A stretch of DNA of 64,000 nt from Diphasiastrum complanatum. Its lineage: Eukaryota > Streptophyta > Lycopodiopsida > Lycopodiales > Lycopodiaceae. A program made the position numbers and the translations under genes. The stretch covers positions 29,796,790 through 29,860,789 of the forward strand of contig CM055111.1 in NCBI GenBank assembly GCA_029204225.1, in the 5' to 3' direction. Below the pieces are notes generated by a model, which was not told where the DNA came from, ran no database searches, and saw only the letters and a list, made by a program, of their open reading frames with translations. The stretch's first letter is position 1. Each line of letters opens with the position of its first letter. Below, piece by piece: positions 22,522 to 33,440 of the stretch.

Positions 22522-24360
22522 ATGGCATCAATAGGTGGCAACCTATTGGAGGCAAGTAAGGATCCTAAATGCAACCTTTGTGGCAAGAGAGATCATTTTG
22601 TCTCAAGATGCTACAAAATGAAGACCAATCCATCCAAGGAGAACCAAAGCAAGGGGTCCGAGGTGAAGGATGGAGATTCAAGTGCAAAATGCAAAGGCAA
22701 GAAGGACAAATCTAAGGAAATGTGTTTCCTTTGTGGAAAGATGCATGAGGCTTGGAGTCTCACAAGGACTTACAAGAGTTGTCTTCAAAAATCCATCACC
22801 ACACATTTCAAACCTCTAGAAGTTTTTCATTTGGAAGTGCATTGTTTGGTTCAAGATGCAAAGAAAGATGTTTCTTTCATGAATGTCACTTGGATTTATT
22901 TCATGTTCTTGGAAAGCATTTTGTTTGGAACTTTGGATAAGTTCAAAGTTATTGTTATGATCCAAGAGAAACCAAGCAAAATTAAGGAGGAGCAATCACA
23001 AAATGAAAATAGTTCCATTTATGCTCTCATGACATCTTTTGAAGAACTATTTTGCTTTGAAGAGATTTTTGTATCTCAAATGTGGATTAAGGCAATACTA
23101 GTTGAGTGTGATGCCTTAATAGATAGCAAAGCATGTTTTCCTTGTAAACTTACATTGAGTATAAAGACAAGGAAATGGAAATGTCTTCATGATGTATTTT
23201 CTTTTGGTTTCAATAAGATCATGAATGATGTGTTCATTCATAATGTTGAAAGTTGTAAATTTTCAATTTTAAAGGCAAGTTGTAAACTTCTTATGAGAAT
23301 AAGTGAAGCATCCAAAGTGGACACTTATATCCATAAGCAAGTAGTTAGCCTTATTGAGATGGAAATAGTTCTTGATTTCAATATTAGAAAAATCATGTCA
23401 AGTTGTGGTGATTTTTGGACTTATGGTTCTAGCATAAGTAATATTGTTGATCATAGAAAGTGCACAATGTATGGTCATGTTTATTGTGATCATTATGAGA
23501 CATGGAGGTCTCGGATTTTCATCAAGGAGGAGCACCAAGAAGTTGATCTTAAGGAGTCATCTCAAGGTTCAAGTGTGCCAAGGATTGAGGAGGAGAGTCC
23601 TTCTCAAGTTATGATTCCAAGAAGAATATCAAGAGACATGGTTGAGCTCATATGGCTCACATTTCAAGGGAAAGAGGAGCACATTTCAAGTGGTATAGAT
23701 CTTATGCTTTCTTCTCATATGTCATTTGGTGAATCAATTTGCTTTGGTGAGACTTTTGCAACTCAAAGTTGGAGTAAAGCAATACTAGTTGAGTATGGTG
23801 TCTCTCTTGAGAACATAGTTGATGTTCTTAATGATTTCAAATTGATTTTAGATCAATTAGAAAGCAAATGGTTATTTCATCAAATGTATGCTCTTGAATC
23901 TTGCAAGAGCAAGAGTGATTTGCTCATTCATAGTATGAAAATTTGTCTTTTTTCATGTATTGAGGCAAATTGTAAACTCTTTATGAGAGTAAGTGAATCA
24001 TCCTCTAAGGACACTTATCTCCATAATAAAGTATTTAGCCTCATTAGATCTGAGATTAGAATGGAAATCAAGCATGAAGATATGATGCGAACTCTTGGTT
24101 ATTATAGCATGCATAGTCTTGCCAATGTTGATGAGCCAAATTCTCGAGATCTTGGTAACATGATGTTGGATCTTTGTGATCCTTATGAGTCAAGAAGGAC
24201 TCTTTATTTTCTCATGGAATTTCAGCTATTTTTGAGCTTTTGGATCAACCATATGTTTCAAGGATGGAACAAATCAATGGAAAAAGTGATCAAGTGGTGC
24301 AAAGCTCTCAAGTTCATCAAAGAAGTCAACATCAAGGAGGCACTATCATGGATATGGTGA
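22522..24360 (+). CDS. cop-A ORF: knuckle remnants plus two copies of an unknown module
   Basis: I chose ATG 22522 (MASIGGNLLEASK) because that is the usual copia gag start here; the frame is open from 22345. After 13 residues the capsid is deleted and a knuckle follows (CNLCGKRDHFVSRC), then a second truncated one (CFLCGK). The rest is not gag or pol. About 23074-23520 and 23763-24217 are two copies of an unrecognised module of roughly 130-150 residues, about 690 bp apart. Each starts with a KAILVE box resembling the first residues of copia RT (KAMLDEYDAL) and contains (A/E)ANCKL-hR-SEASKVDTYh, followed by an acidic/DPYE tail. Between them is a PRRISRDMVE box, like the integrase tail. It ends EALSWIW, as in cop-D. 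No stop occurs in 612 codons. Confidence 0.65.
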   Translation: MASIGGNLLEASKDPKCNLCGKRDHFVSRCYKMKTNPSKENQSKGSEVKDGDSSAKCKGKKDKSKEMCFLCGKMHEAWSLTRTYKSCLQKSITTHFKPLEVFHLEVHCLVQDAKKDVSFMNVTWIYFMFLESILFGTLDKFKVIVMIQEKPSKIKEEQSQNENSSIYALMTSFEELFCFEEIFVSQMWIKAILVECDALIDSKACFPCKLTLSIKTRKWKCLHDVFSFGFNKIMNDVFIHNVESCKFSILKASCKLLMRISEASKVDTYIHKQVVSLIEMEIVLDFNIRKIMSSCGDFWTYGSSISNIVDHRKCTMYGHVYCDHYETWRSRIFIKEEHQEVDLKESSQGSSVPRIEEESPSQVMIPRRISRDMVELIWLTFQGKEEHISSGIDLMLSSHMSFGESICFGETFATQSWSKAILVEYGVSLENIVDVLNDFKLILDQLESKWLFHQMYALESCKSKSDLLIHSMKICLFSCIEANCKLFMRVSESSSKDTYLHNKVFSLIRSEIRMEIKHEDMMRTLGYYSMHSLANVDEPNSRDLGNMMLDLCDPYESRRTLYFLMEFQLFLSFWINHMFQGWNKSMEKVIKWCKALKFIKEVNIKEALSWIW

Positions 24361-24465
24361 TCTTGGATCTTCATCAAACTCATTGGCTGATCTTCACACC
24401 TATGAACCTGCAATGATCAGCCTTAAGTGTTGTAAATAGATGTACCATAGATGTATCAAGTTAGT

Positions 24466-24477
24466 TTTGAGGAGGAG
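24466..24477 (+). promoter_or_regulatory. cop-A polypurine tract
   Basis: TTTGAGGAGGAG immediately before the 3' LTR. The same GAGGAGGAG-TGT junction occurs in cop-D and cop-E, with a shorter TTTGAGGAG form in cop-B. Confidence 0.8.
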
Positions 24478-25337
24478 TGTTAAAATTGGCAAAAGCTAAC
24501 TTGGTTAAATCTTGTAAATACCATAATGACTTGTACCTATCATCATTAGACATGTGTGGAGCCTGTTCCCACGTGTGAAATCTATGCCTAAGTCATTTAG
24601 ATAGATCATAAATGTTGTACATATAATTTAAATTGGAAACTAGTGGCTAAATTGGCCAAAAACTAGTTTAGTAGTATTATGACACTTGGCACCATTCTAG
24701 TGGTAGAAAATGCTATATCACATGGGTAGGAGTGGTCTCCCACGTGTGAAATATCATATAGAAAGTTCAGATCCATTGTATATAGATTTCATACATGTCA
24801 AAAGTCAAATCTCCTAGATTGTAGGACCTATCTCCTAATTTGTAGGAATCTAGAAGGTCAACACTAGCCACCAATGATGATGTGGCAAATTAATGGAATC
24901 TTAGCCAAAGTGGATATGGATAAGCACTATGACCTGTCTCACACGTGCTGGAAGTGTCTTAGAGAGAGAGTATGATGATTTTTTAATCCATGATGGATCC
25001 ACTTTGAGAAATTAATGAGGCAAGATCTTGGTTTTGGAGGCATATCTTGAGTATTCTCATATTTGTGTTGTGATTTTATGGTTCTATTGCTTTCTAACAC
25101 TTGTGTACTTCACTCTCTGCTGTAATTCCGTACAGGTACTGTTCTTCACACGTGTGAAGGCAGTAGGTCTCAAGTTTAATCATTTGCTTGTTGTTCTTGC
25201 TAGATTTTTGATGGGAAATTGATCTAATTCTAGATCTAATCATTGGTTGATTAGTAGACCATGTAATCTAGCTTCCAACACCTCTTGAGGATCTGATCTA
25301 GATCCATTCTTGGTCTTTATTTCTCTGAAATTTCACA
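24478..25337 (+). repeat. cop-A 3' LTR
   Basis: 860 bp. I find no difference from the 5' LTR when reading them side by side. Confidence 0.9.
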
Positions 25338-25617
25338 CTTAATAGTTTAATTGATGTATCTTCAAGTGCACAAAATGCCTTGGAATCCATGGCTTGGCAT
25401 GATGTATAGTTTTTGAAGTGTGTTACATGTATATAGACACATTTGTGGAACATCTTGTAAGGGATCCTTTAAGAGGTGGTGAAAGATCCTTCATGGTCAT
25501 CATTCTCTATTGGAGTCTCAAAAGTTCCTTGTTTGTAGCTGGATGCTTTATACACTTCTAAAATCATTCATTCATCTAGCAAGAGAGTTGTAGATAGTTC
25601 AAGCTAAATTTGAGGAG
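25338..25617 (+). pseudogene. cop-B 3' half: RT remnant and 3' end
   Basis: Continues the frame interrupted by cop-A: ALESMAWHDV resembles the RT entry (ALNSKEWYKAM), and GGERSFMVIILYWSLKSSL resembles the DDERSFMDITLF..LIGSL block just before RNase H. Almost all of RT is therefore missing between them. The tail leads to the TTTGAGGAG purine tract and the LTR at 25618. Confidence 0.6.
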
Positions 25618-26319
25618 TGTGAAGAATTGCCAAAAATTGGCAAATCTAGCTTGATCAAAAACCATGTAGTATAATGTAAATTTTGTACATAAGTGGATTC
25701 AACACATGTGAGGCCAAGATTCCATGTGGAAATCCACTCCTAATGTAGGTTAGGTCAAGTCCATAGGGTTGGTCATGTCATTTTGGTAGTGATTCCTAGT
25801 TTATAGGACCTAAATCCTAGATTTAAGGTGAAAATTTGACCAACTAGCTATCTACCAAGCATGACTCTAGGAAATAGACTAGGGTTTCATTTTAGGTCAA
25901 GGAGCGTGAGTTAACTTCCTTATTACATACTGGAAATCCACCTAACTTCAAGAAGGAAGTCGAATTTGCTATGTATTCCCTCACTCCATAGTGAGAAGAT
26001 AGAATATTTCTGAAGCTCATTGGCAATCTCAAGCTAGTTCACTATGTACATTGAGTTTTTGTGATCCAAATGAAATCAAATAAAATTCTACTTGTTTCTT
26101 AGGTTTAAGGCCATACTACATCCTGTAGTACACATGTGTGGGCTCGGATTTCAATGTTGATCAATGCTTTTGATTGTTAACGCTTGTTGTTTGTCAAATT
26201 GCCAATCTAGATCAACTTTTTTGTGTCTAGTTTTTTGATAGATTATTAAGCAAGAATCCAATCACTCTTGTGGATCTTTTGTAGATCCATTTATGGTCCT
26301 AAAGTACAGTACTATCACA
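25618..26319 (+). repeat. cop-B 3' LTR, 702 bp
   Basis: TGTGAAGAATTG to ACTATCACA, followed by the target duplication CGTAT (26320-26324). It is a same-length inverted match to the LTR at 49574-50275, with a few per cent of differences. It includes the GGATCTTTTGTAGATCC hairpin (near 26274). Confidence 0.85.
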
Positions 26320-26465
26320 CGTATTTCTGCAACAATCACAATACTTTTATAAAAGAGTTAGCAATCTTGCTAAATGCTTTTCAGAAAAATGGTTTTATGA
26401 GGGAAAAACTTTGCCTTATCATTAACAAACTGCTTCTGACTAATATTTTTTCGGGTTTGATTTAA
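26320..26465 (+). pseudogene. C-terminal end of a non-copia, non-gypsy reverse transcriptase gene
   Basis: After the cop-B LTR and one target copy, the frame reads FCNNHNTFIKELAILL, QKNGFMREKLCLIINKLL and ends in TAA at 26463. The upstream part ends at 50276 on the other strand with FATY. Removing cop-B and one CGTAT makes the two read continuously in the same frame. The helical pattern with 'NGF-REKL--LI' fits the tail of an RT thumb domain. See the entries at 50276-53460. Confidence 0.65.
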
Positions 26466-26548
26466 GGTCTGATGGTGGGTAGTTAGCTATCCCTTATGAG
26501 GAGCTAACTGTCCCCTAAGAGATTCACTAGCTGCAGGTCGGTTGGTGG

Positions 26549-27129
<581 letters not shown>

Positions 27130-27460
27130 ATCTACTATCCAGCGATGAATCAGCGAGGGTTCATACACATTTTTGTATAACGTTTTTTTATAAATACTAT
27201 CCGTTGTCCAGGGATGGACCAGCGATGAAACATGCTCAACTGTGTAAAAGTTTTTTGAAGATATATGGGTTGTTGTCCAACAATGGACCTGCAACAATTT
27301 GTCTTGAGTTAGATACTCAAAACATGGATATATATGGTAAGTTGTCCACCATCGATGGACCAACGATGAAACCAATGCTTCCTTCCACATACTTTGTAAG
27401 CATGATAATGATAGGTATGCATCACATATGGTAGGTTGAGACAAAAGCTTCTTAATGACC
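27130..27460. repeat. Diverged tandem repeat, period about 70 bp
   Basis: Units centred near 27135, 27205, 27275 and 27345 share 'GTTGTCCARSRATGGACCWGCRAYGAAAC'-like cores, with a weak fifth unit near 27455. Similarity is moderate, so the array is old. Confidence 0.55.
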
Positions 27461-28439
27461 AGCAATGAAGCACTTCTTACCTTATGAATGGTTGTGTGGA
27501 TTCAAACTCCTTATCATAGATATGAAAGGATAAAAGTTTGCTTTGATAACTACAATATACAATAGGCTTCACTATCCTTCAAAGGACAATATGAATGTTT
27601 GGTTATTCCATAAGTAACGAAAGGTTACATACATACTCTAGAGACGAAGCCATTGTAGTATCATGCTATTATACAAAAGATACAACTCAGACACTGGCAC
27701 GTTCTGATTATGATTAGTATACCTCATGCTTTAACATGTTTGCTATCATACTGAATACTACTGTGTCTAAGCACTTACAAATAAAACTTGATCTCTTTGT
27801 AGCATCGAATATTACTACTATCTTTGTTTTCGATTAGGTTCGGTTTCAAACCTTAAAGCTATAAGTGTTTGCACAGTTATGCACATTAAACCATTTGCTT
27901 CAGACTTATATAAGCAATGAGTGGTAGGCTCTCCTTAACATGCTTATTATTGTTTTCACAATATCTGACAATAACGTTATGAACGATTTAAGTCTAAGCA
28001 AGGGAACAGCACTCGAGGGACTAAACATGGCATCCTCACAAGAAGTCACGGCTATGATCATCCAGGCATGAGTTTTCCGAATAGTTTTCAGACTTTGCAA
28101 ACATCACCTATGCTTGAAAGGTAAGGTGTCTCTTTACAAATATATTCCATTCTAGGTGACTAATCATGATCCTAAATACAAAAATTAGTTGGTTTTTACT
28201 CAGTTCGACTAAATCACTTCATAAATAATGAAACTATTCTGCATATAATGACACCCACGCTGTCTCAAAGCAAGGTTTCTCTTCAAATTATCTTGGACAG
28301 CATGGATTTGCGTAAGATAACTAGTTCTTACAAAAGGATTAGAATGGCATGGATCTGCCCTAATACCTTGTAAAAACCATGAAAACCTCACCAATAAGAT
28401 GAAGTCTATCCGACACAAGGTCTTAAAAAAACACGGGTT
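27461..28439. other. No recognisable gene
   Basis: About 1 kb with no convincing coding region or repeat. It lies where the 3' part of the reverse-strand copia fragment would be expected. Confidence 0.4.
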
Positions 28440-28629
28440 GGATATGGAGTTATGATTTATGTGAGTTCACTCGTAAATGATCCTAAGCATAATGGAATAG
28501 ATCCTATGCCATCTATCTTGCATTCTTGATCACTAGCTGTGTAGATTGATTTCTTAGAATCATTGCAAGAAAGTAGATAAGAGAAATAATGCTTGTTGAA
28601 TGACATGTGGGAACTAGCCCCACTATCAA
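28440..28629 (-). pseudogene. copia protease remnant
   Basis: Continues the gag to its right after a single-base deletion: the usual W-W-I-D-S-G reads ATGGTGATTGATAGTGG, one G short. In the shifted frame it shows IDSGASSHMS and GSIPLCLGSF, then ends near 28440. Integrase, RT and RNase H are absent. Confidence 0.7.
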
Positions 28630-29574
28630 TCACCATGTCTCTTGGCTTGATGTTGGTGTAGGTGCTACCATCAAGGATGTGTTGAAGCCATCCTCTTCCT
28701 CCTCCCCTTGTGCAAGATTGCCTTGATCTTCATTCCCTTGTGCATTCTTCTTCTTATAGCATTCGGAAGCAAAGTGTCCTTTCTTCCCACAAAAGAAACA
28801 CTTCAACTTTGCTTTGTTCTTTTGCTTCCCTTTGAAGGTGGATGCTCCATCCTTTGCCTCAGCCTCCTTGCCTTGGATCTTCTTGAAAGGATGAGACTTC
28901 TTCTTGCCTTTAGATGTGAAGTTTTCTTTCTCATCACCATTATGTAGTGATAAGGACCCCATTCTTGTTTTGAGGTGTTGAATCCTACTCTCCTCGGCCA
29001 CAAGAACATTATGCAATTTTTCAATTGATGGAAGTTGGTCTTGAATAGCAAAAGATTGAACTAGATTAGAGAACTCATCTCCCAATCCATTCAAGATTAC
29101 TTGTACTAGTTCATTATCTTGGATGTTCTCTCCTATAGATCCCAATTCTTTGTTCAAGGATTTTATCCTTAGGACACACTCTTGTCCATTTTCTCCACTT
29201 TCCCTCATGCTTTGCAAGATCAAGTTTCTTATCATAAGCACTCTTGAAGTGTTATGGGACTCATAAATGTTTTTTAGTGAATACCAAGCCTCTTTTGATG
29301 TGGTACAAGAAGCCACCTCCTTCAAGAGGTCATTGCTTACATTTAACTTCAAGCAATATAGGGCTAATCTAACCCTCTTCTTGTATTTTAGTTGTTCTTG
29401 GGGAGCTTGAGGATCTTCCTCAACTCCTAAGACAATATCAAAGAGATCATGAACCACTAGTAATGATTCCATTCTTACTTTCCAAATGGAATAGTTTGTG
29501 GAAGTTAGTTTTTCACTAGATTCTAACATATATCCACCCATGGATGTCATTTTGAATGAAAGCCTATGAGACAC
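28630..29574 (-). CDS. copia gag, intact 314 codons
   Basis: A full Ty1/copia gag without stops. The likely start is the internal Met of MTSMGGYMLESSEKL (9 codons in), the start used by related copies. It has the capsid pattern NYSIWKVRMESLL, KEAWYSLKNIYE, LILQSMRESGE, LVQVILNGLGDEF and the nucleocapsid knuckle CFFCGKKGHFASEC. Capsid subunits would package element RNA. The frame ends at TGA where a one-base deletion separates it from protease. A primer-binding site and LTR lie upstream (30132-30997), so this is the 5' third of a reverse-strand element. Confidence 0.85.
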   Translation of the reverse strand: MSHRLSFKMTSMGGYMLESSEKLTSTNYSIWKVRMESLLVVHDLFDIVLGVEEDPQAPQEQLKYKKRVRLALYCLKLNVSNDLLKEVASCTTSKEAWYSLKNIYESHNTSRVLMIRNLILQSMRESGENGQECVLRIKSLNKELGSIGENIQDNELVQVILNGLGDEFSNLVQSFAIQDQLPSIEKLHNVLVAEESRIQHLKTRMGSLSLHNGDEKENFTSKGKKKSHPFKKIQGKEAEAKDGASTFKGKQKNKAKLKCFFCGKKGHFASECYKKKNAQGNEDQGNLAQGEEEEDGFNTSLMVAPTPTSSQETW

Positions 29575-30131
29575 ACAAAGTTCTCTTGATAAGGTGTGAT
29601 CTAAGATATATTTCTAGCTTTCAAGAAGCTTCTAATCTTGGCCCAATCAATCCTAGTTCAACTTGGATGATGGTATAATAGATCAACTACAAATATCCTA
29701 GCAATTCACTCCTCAAAGAAATTGATTCTAGTTCAAGTTGGTTTGATATTCTACACACACTTAAGATCTAAATAAATCAGCCTTAAAGATCTGATCTAAT
29801 GGTTTAAAATGAATTACTTCAATGACTCAAATCACTATTTGATCATTAGCATTCAATAGATTGAACCTAGATCTAGACAATGCACTAAAAACCTTGAATT
29901 TTGGACTAGTATGCACTTTTTGGATCAAAAACACTTATGGAAGTTAATTTGAAGGTTGTTGTATGGTTTCACACATGTCGACAGTACTTCAGCAGCCTAC
30001 AGATCGATCTTGACCAAAAACAATGATGTTACTTCTCTCTGTGAACTCGCCCTCTCAATTAGAACTCAAAAACAACAAATTGTCAATGATTTTCTCAAGT
30101 ACTATTAATCATTTAGATCACTCTTAGACTT
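29575..30131 (-). other. Leader of the reverse-strand copia fragment
   Basis: Untranslated sequence between the primer-binding site and gag, with no frame of interest. Confidence 0.6.
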
Positions 30132-30144
30132 GGTTCTGATACCA
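30132..30144 (-). promoter_or_regulatory. Primer-binding site (tRNA-Met), one mismatch
   Basis: The reverse strand reads TGGTATCAGAACC, one change from the initiator tRNA-Met complement, directly at the LTR end. Confidence 0.75.
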
Positions 30145-30997
30145 TGTCAATTTTCAAAGAAAAAGGACAAATATTGATTTTACTATCAATCATTATGAGT
30201 TATTGATTGCTTAATCCAAAGATCTATCAAGTTCTAGATGTTAGATCTTGATCTAGATGCTTTACACTATGATCTAAGCAAGAGCAATGGATCAAATGAT
30301 CAAACACATGGATGGGCGGCCTCACACAGGTGGAGGATAGTACCTGTATGGCCTGTTTACAGAGAGTAAAGTACATTAACTTACAAATGCATTTCATTCA
30401 TCAAAACTCAAGACAAATGTGGAAATCTCAACAAAACTAAAATTTGCCAATGTCACATCAACTTGTTATTGATTTGGTTGATCCCTTTATAGATCAAGTA
30501 CATCCACGAGCTGTGTACTGTCCAATAGGCCTTCACACGTGGGAAGAGTGCCTAGTCATCCAGATCCACCAATGGAAGCCATATGTGCTCATTTCCCAAA
30601 GTTGACTATTCTCTTTGGCTAGAAAACAAAAAAGCTAGTCTTTCACATTTATAGGAATATTCCCTATAGAATAGGATCTAATGGAATCTTCCTATCTTAT
30701 CTTCTAGAAGCTTATCCACACGTGTGAATGGTATCTTGACATGTGTGAGTAATAACTCATTCACATGGAAGTCCAATCTATTTACAAAAAGTTTGACCAA
30801 TTTGACCATTTTCAAGATTCTACTCAAAGGTCAATTTCACACTAGTGTAGATCAAGCTAAAACCAATCTAACTTAATAAAAATGACTTATGTACATTCTT
30901 TCACATGTGGGAATAGACTCCACATGTGTGAGGTCCTATCAATCTCAAATAACTTGAGATCTACAAGATACGACAAGTTGGAAGTGATATTTTCACA
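30145..30997 (-). repeat. copia 5' LTR, reverse orientation
   Basis: About 853 bp, same family as the solo LTR at 54188-55037 (shared 'GATCTAAGCAAGAGCAATGGATCAA', 'TTCACACGTG' and the FACCTG..GTAC words). It carries several CACGTG palindromes (30538, 30719). It is inserted in the gag region of the plus-strand element that starts at 30998. Confidence 0.75.
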
Positions 30998-33440
30998 GAA
31001 GGTTCAACCTCAAAGATCCGCTTGATCAACAAATTCAATGAAGATGACTTCTACATGTGAAAGTTTAAGATGAGAATGATCTTGATCAAAAAACAACTGT
31101 GGGGGTACGTAAATGGTTCAATACCCAAGCCGATAGAACCTGAATTGCTTCTAGCATGGGCAGCAAAGGATGGCAAAGCACTTGCCATTGTATCCCTAAA
31201 AAATTTGAAAGACACTCAGATTGCTCATGTGTCAAACAACACCACCTCCAAAGAAGCGTGGGATATCCTTACAAGCATCTTCGAGACCTCAGATGTGTCC
31301 ACTCGTCTCTTCTTGAGGAAGATGATGCTGACACTCAGAATGAGCGAAGGCACCTTAGTAAGCGACCATCTGAACAAGTTCAAACAGTTGCTAAACCAAC
31401 TGGCTGCAATAGCCTCACCTATATTAGAAGAAGACTCTACCATGTCTCTTTTTGCCAGTCTTCCATCCTCCTATGACAATTTAGTGTTACTTCTTAGCAA
31501 CACTCCTGCGCTGTCTCTACAAAAATTGACAGCAAGTCTGTTGTAGGAAGAAGTAAGGAGGAAAAGCTTGTCCACATCAACGAGTATCAAATCCATGGCA
31601 CTCAGCTCAACCAAGCAGCAATCCAAGAAGAAGAAAGGCTTCAAGGAAAAGAAGACAAAGGTAGAACAACCAACAACTACACAACCACCACAACAACAAC
31701 ACAACCAGTCATCGTTCAAGACCAAGCTATTTTGCAGGTACTGCAAAAGAACCAACCATGACATCAAGGACTGTCATGTCTTCAAGCATAATGAAGTTAG
31801 GAAGAAGATGCAACAGCAACAACAAGGCAACTCTGACACAATCAGAGATTCACAAGAAGATGAGAGAGCGCTGATGGTACAAGATCAACCCAGTAGAGAT
31901 GCCTATCAATGGTATCTCGATTCAGGTGCCTCTTAGCACATGACGCCATGTAAAGACCTCATCTCTATACTCATAGCTACAGAACTAAAGTACATCTTCT
32001 TTGGTGACTCCAATTCACATCAAGTCGAAGGCCAAGGCTCTATTCAACTACAGTTCTCTGATGGTATCACCAGGCAGCCTAATGGTTTACTTTATGTACC
32101 CAAATTAACAAAGAACTTATTGTCTATAAGCAAGATCACTGATCAAGATTATAGAGTTCTGTTTACTGCTAGGTGATGTACTATTTTAGATGAGAATTCA
32201 AAGAAAATCCTCTCTGCTTACAAAGAAAAAAACTTGTACATACTGAGTCATGATGTTGCACTTTTTGTGAGTTGTTTAGATGCTAAGCAGAGATTAGGAC
32301 ATCTAAACATGCGTTCAATCTTGTATATGCATCATAACAAAATGGTCAAGGACATGAATATAAGTGTTGTTACTACAACTAATCAATCTGTCTGTGAAAG
32401 TTGCTTACTAGACAAACGACCTAGAACCAGATTTCCAGGAGGATAGGCCAGAAGAGCCAAGTCCATTTTGTCACTGATACATAGTGACTTATGTGGTTCT
32501 ATTAGAGTACCTTCCTTGGATAAGGCTCTTTACTTGATTATATTCATTGATGACTACTCCCACTTTACCAAAGTGATATTCATTACTAACAGGTCTGAAG
32601 CATTCAATTACTTTAAGGAATTCAAGCAATATGCTGAGAATCAGACTGGTCAGAGAATCAGGGCCCTGTGGTCTGATTCAGGGGGAGAGTACTTATCAAA
32701 TGAGATGAAGGACTATGCGTCATCCTGTGGCGTGCACATCAGTTTACTAAAGGCTACGCTCAACAAAACGGAGTAGCTAAGCAGAAGAACCGCACACTGT
32801 TGGAAGCTGCACGATCCATGACAGTCAATGCCCATTCACCTCAAACATTCTGGACAGAAGCAATCTCTACGGCCTGCTATCTGTAAAACTACTCTAGCAC
32901 TAAAGCAGTTGATTCCAAGACACCGTTTGGAGCCTACTACGGATACAAACCAGGCTTGAAACATCTACGTATTTTTTAATGTCTCTGCTATGCACAAGTG
33001 CCATCTGATTTGAGGAAGAAGCTGGACTCAGTAAGCTGTACAAACATCTTCATCGGCTACTCAACGTCACATAAAGCATATCACATCTATGATGTTGATT
33101 CAGATCAGATCTCAGTCAATCGTGATGTTGTATTTCTTGAAGACAAGTATCATGATTTCAAGCAGAAGCAGCCGATGCAAGAGTATGCCACAACGGGTCC
33201 ACCATCCATTGTTAGACAACGACCTACGACTGTTCAGACAAAGGAGTTTGTCCCAACAGCTCCGCTTACCGTCGATGGGCCCAGACCCACGATTATTTAA
33301 CCACAAGATGCTACAATCCCAGTCATTCACGAAGGAGAATCATCCACTCAAGCACCTGCAGCTTGAAGGTCTACAAGACAGCGACAGCAACCTGATCGTT
33401 TTGTCCCTCAGACATTCATCAGTCACGATGAACCTGCCAT
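30998..33440 (+). pseudogene. copia gag-protease-integrase, decayed
   Basis: Gag starts inside the capsid (about 31028: NKFNEDDF, then MRMILIKKQLWGYV, TSKEAWDILTSIFE, LNKFKQLLNQL) and ends with the knuckle CRYCKRTNHDIKDC and a Gln-rich linker. The protease reads YLDSGAS with a TAG at 31934-31936 before HM. The integrase shows QRLGHLNM, CESCLLDKRP, HSDLCGSI, IFIDDYSHFTKV, SDSGGEYLS and, after a frame change near 32745, NGVAKQKNRTLLE. The C-terminal GYSTSHKAYHIYD follows. There are at least six stops. The 5' LTR and gag start are missing, cut by the LTR ending at 30997. Confidence 0.85.

Larger units (their letters stand above)
19641..25337 (+). mobile_element. cop-A: complete, young non-autonomous copia-like element
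   Basis: A 5697-bp element with 5-bp target duplications CTTAA at 19636-19640 and 25338-25342. The two 860-bp LTRs show no difference by eye, so insertion was very recent. It has a tRNA-Met primer-binding site and a polypurine tract, but only nucleocapsid knuckle remnants and a new coding region; protease, integrase core, RT and RNase H are absent. It must have moved with enzymes supplied by another element. It is nested in cop-B. Confidence 0.9.
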
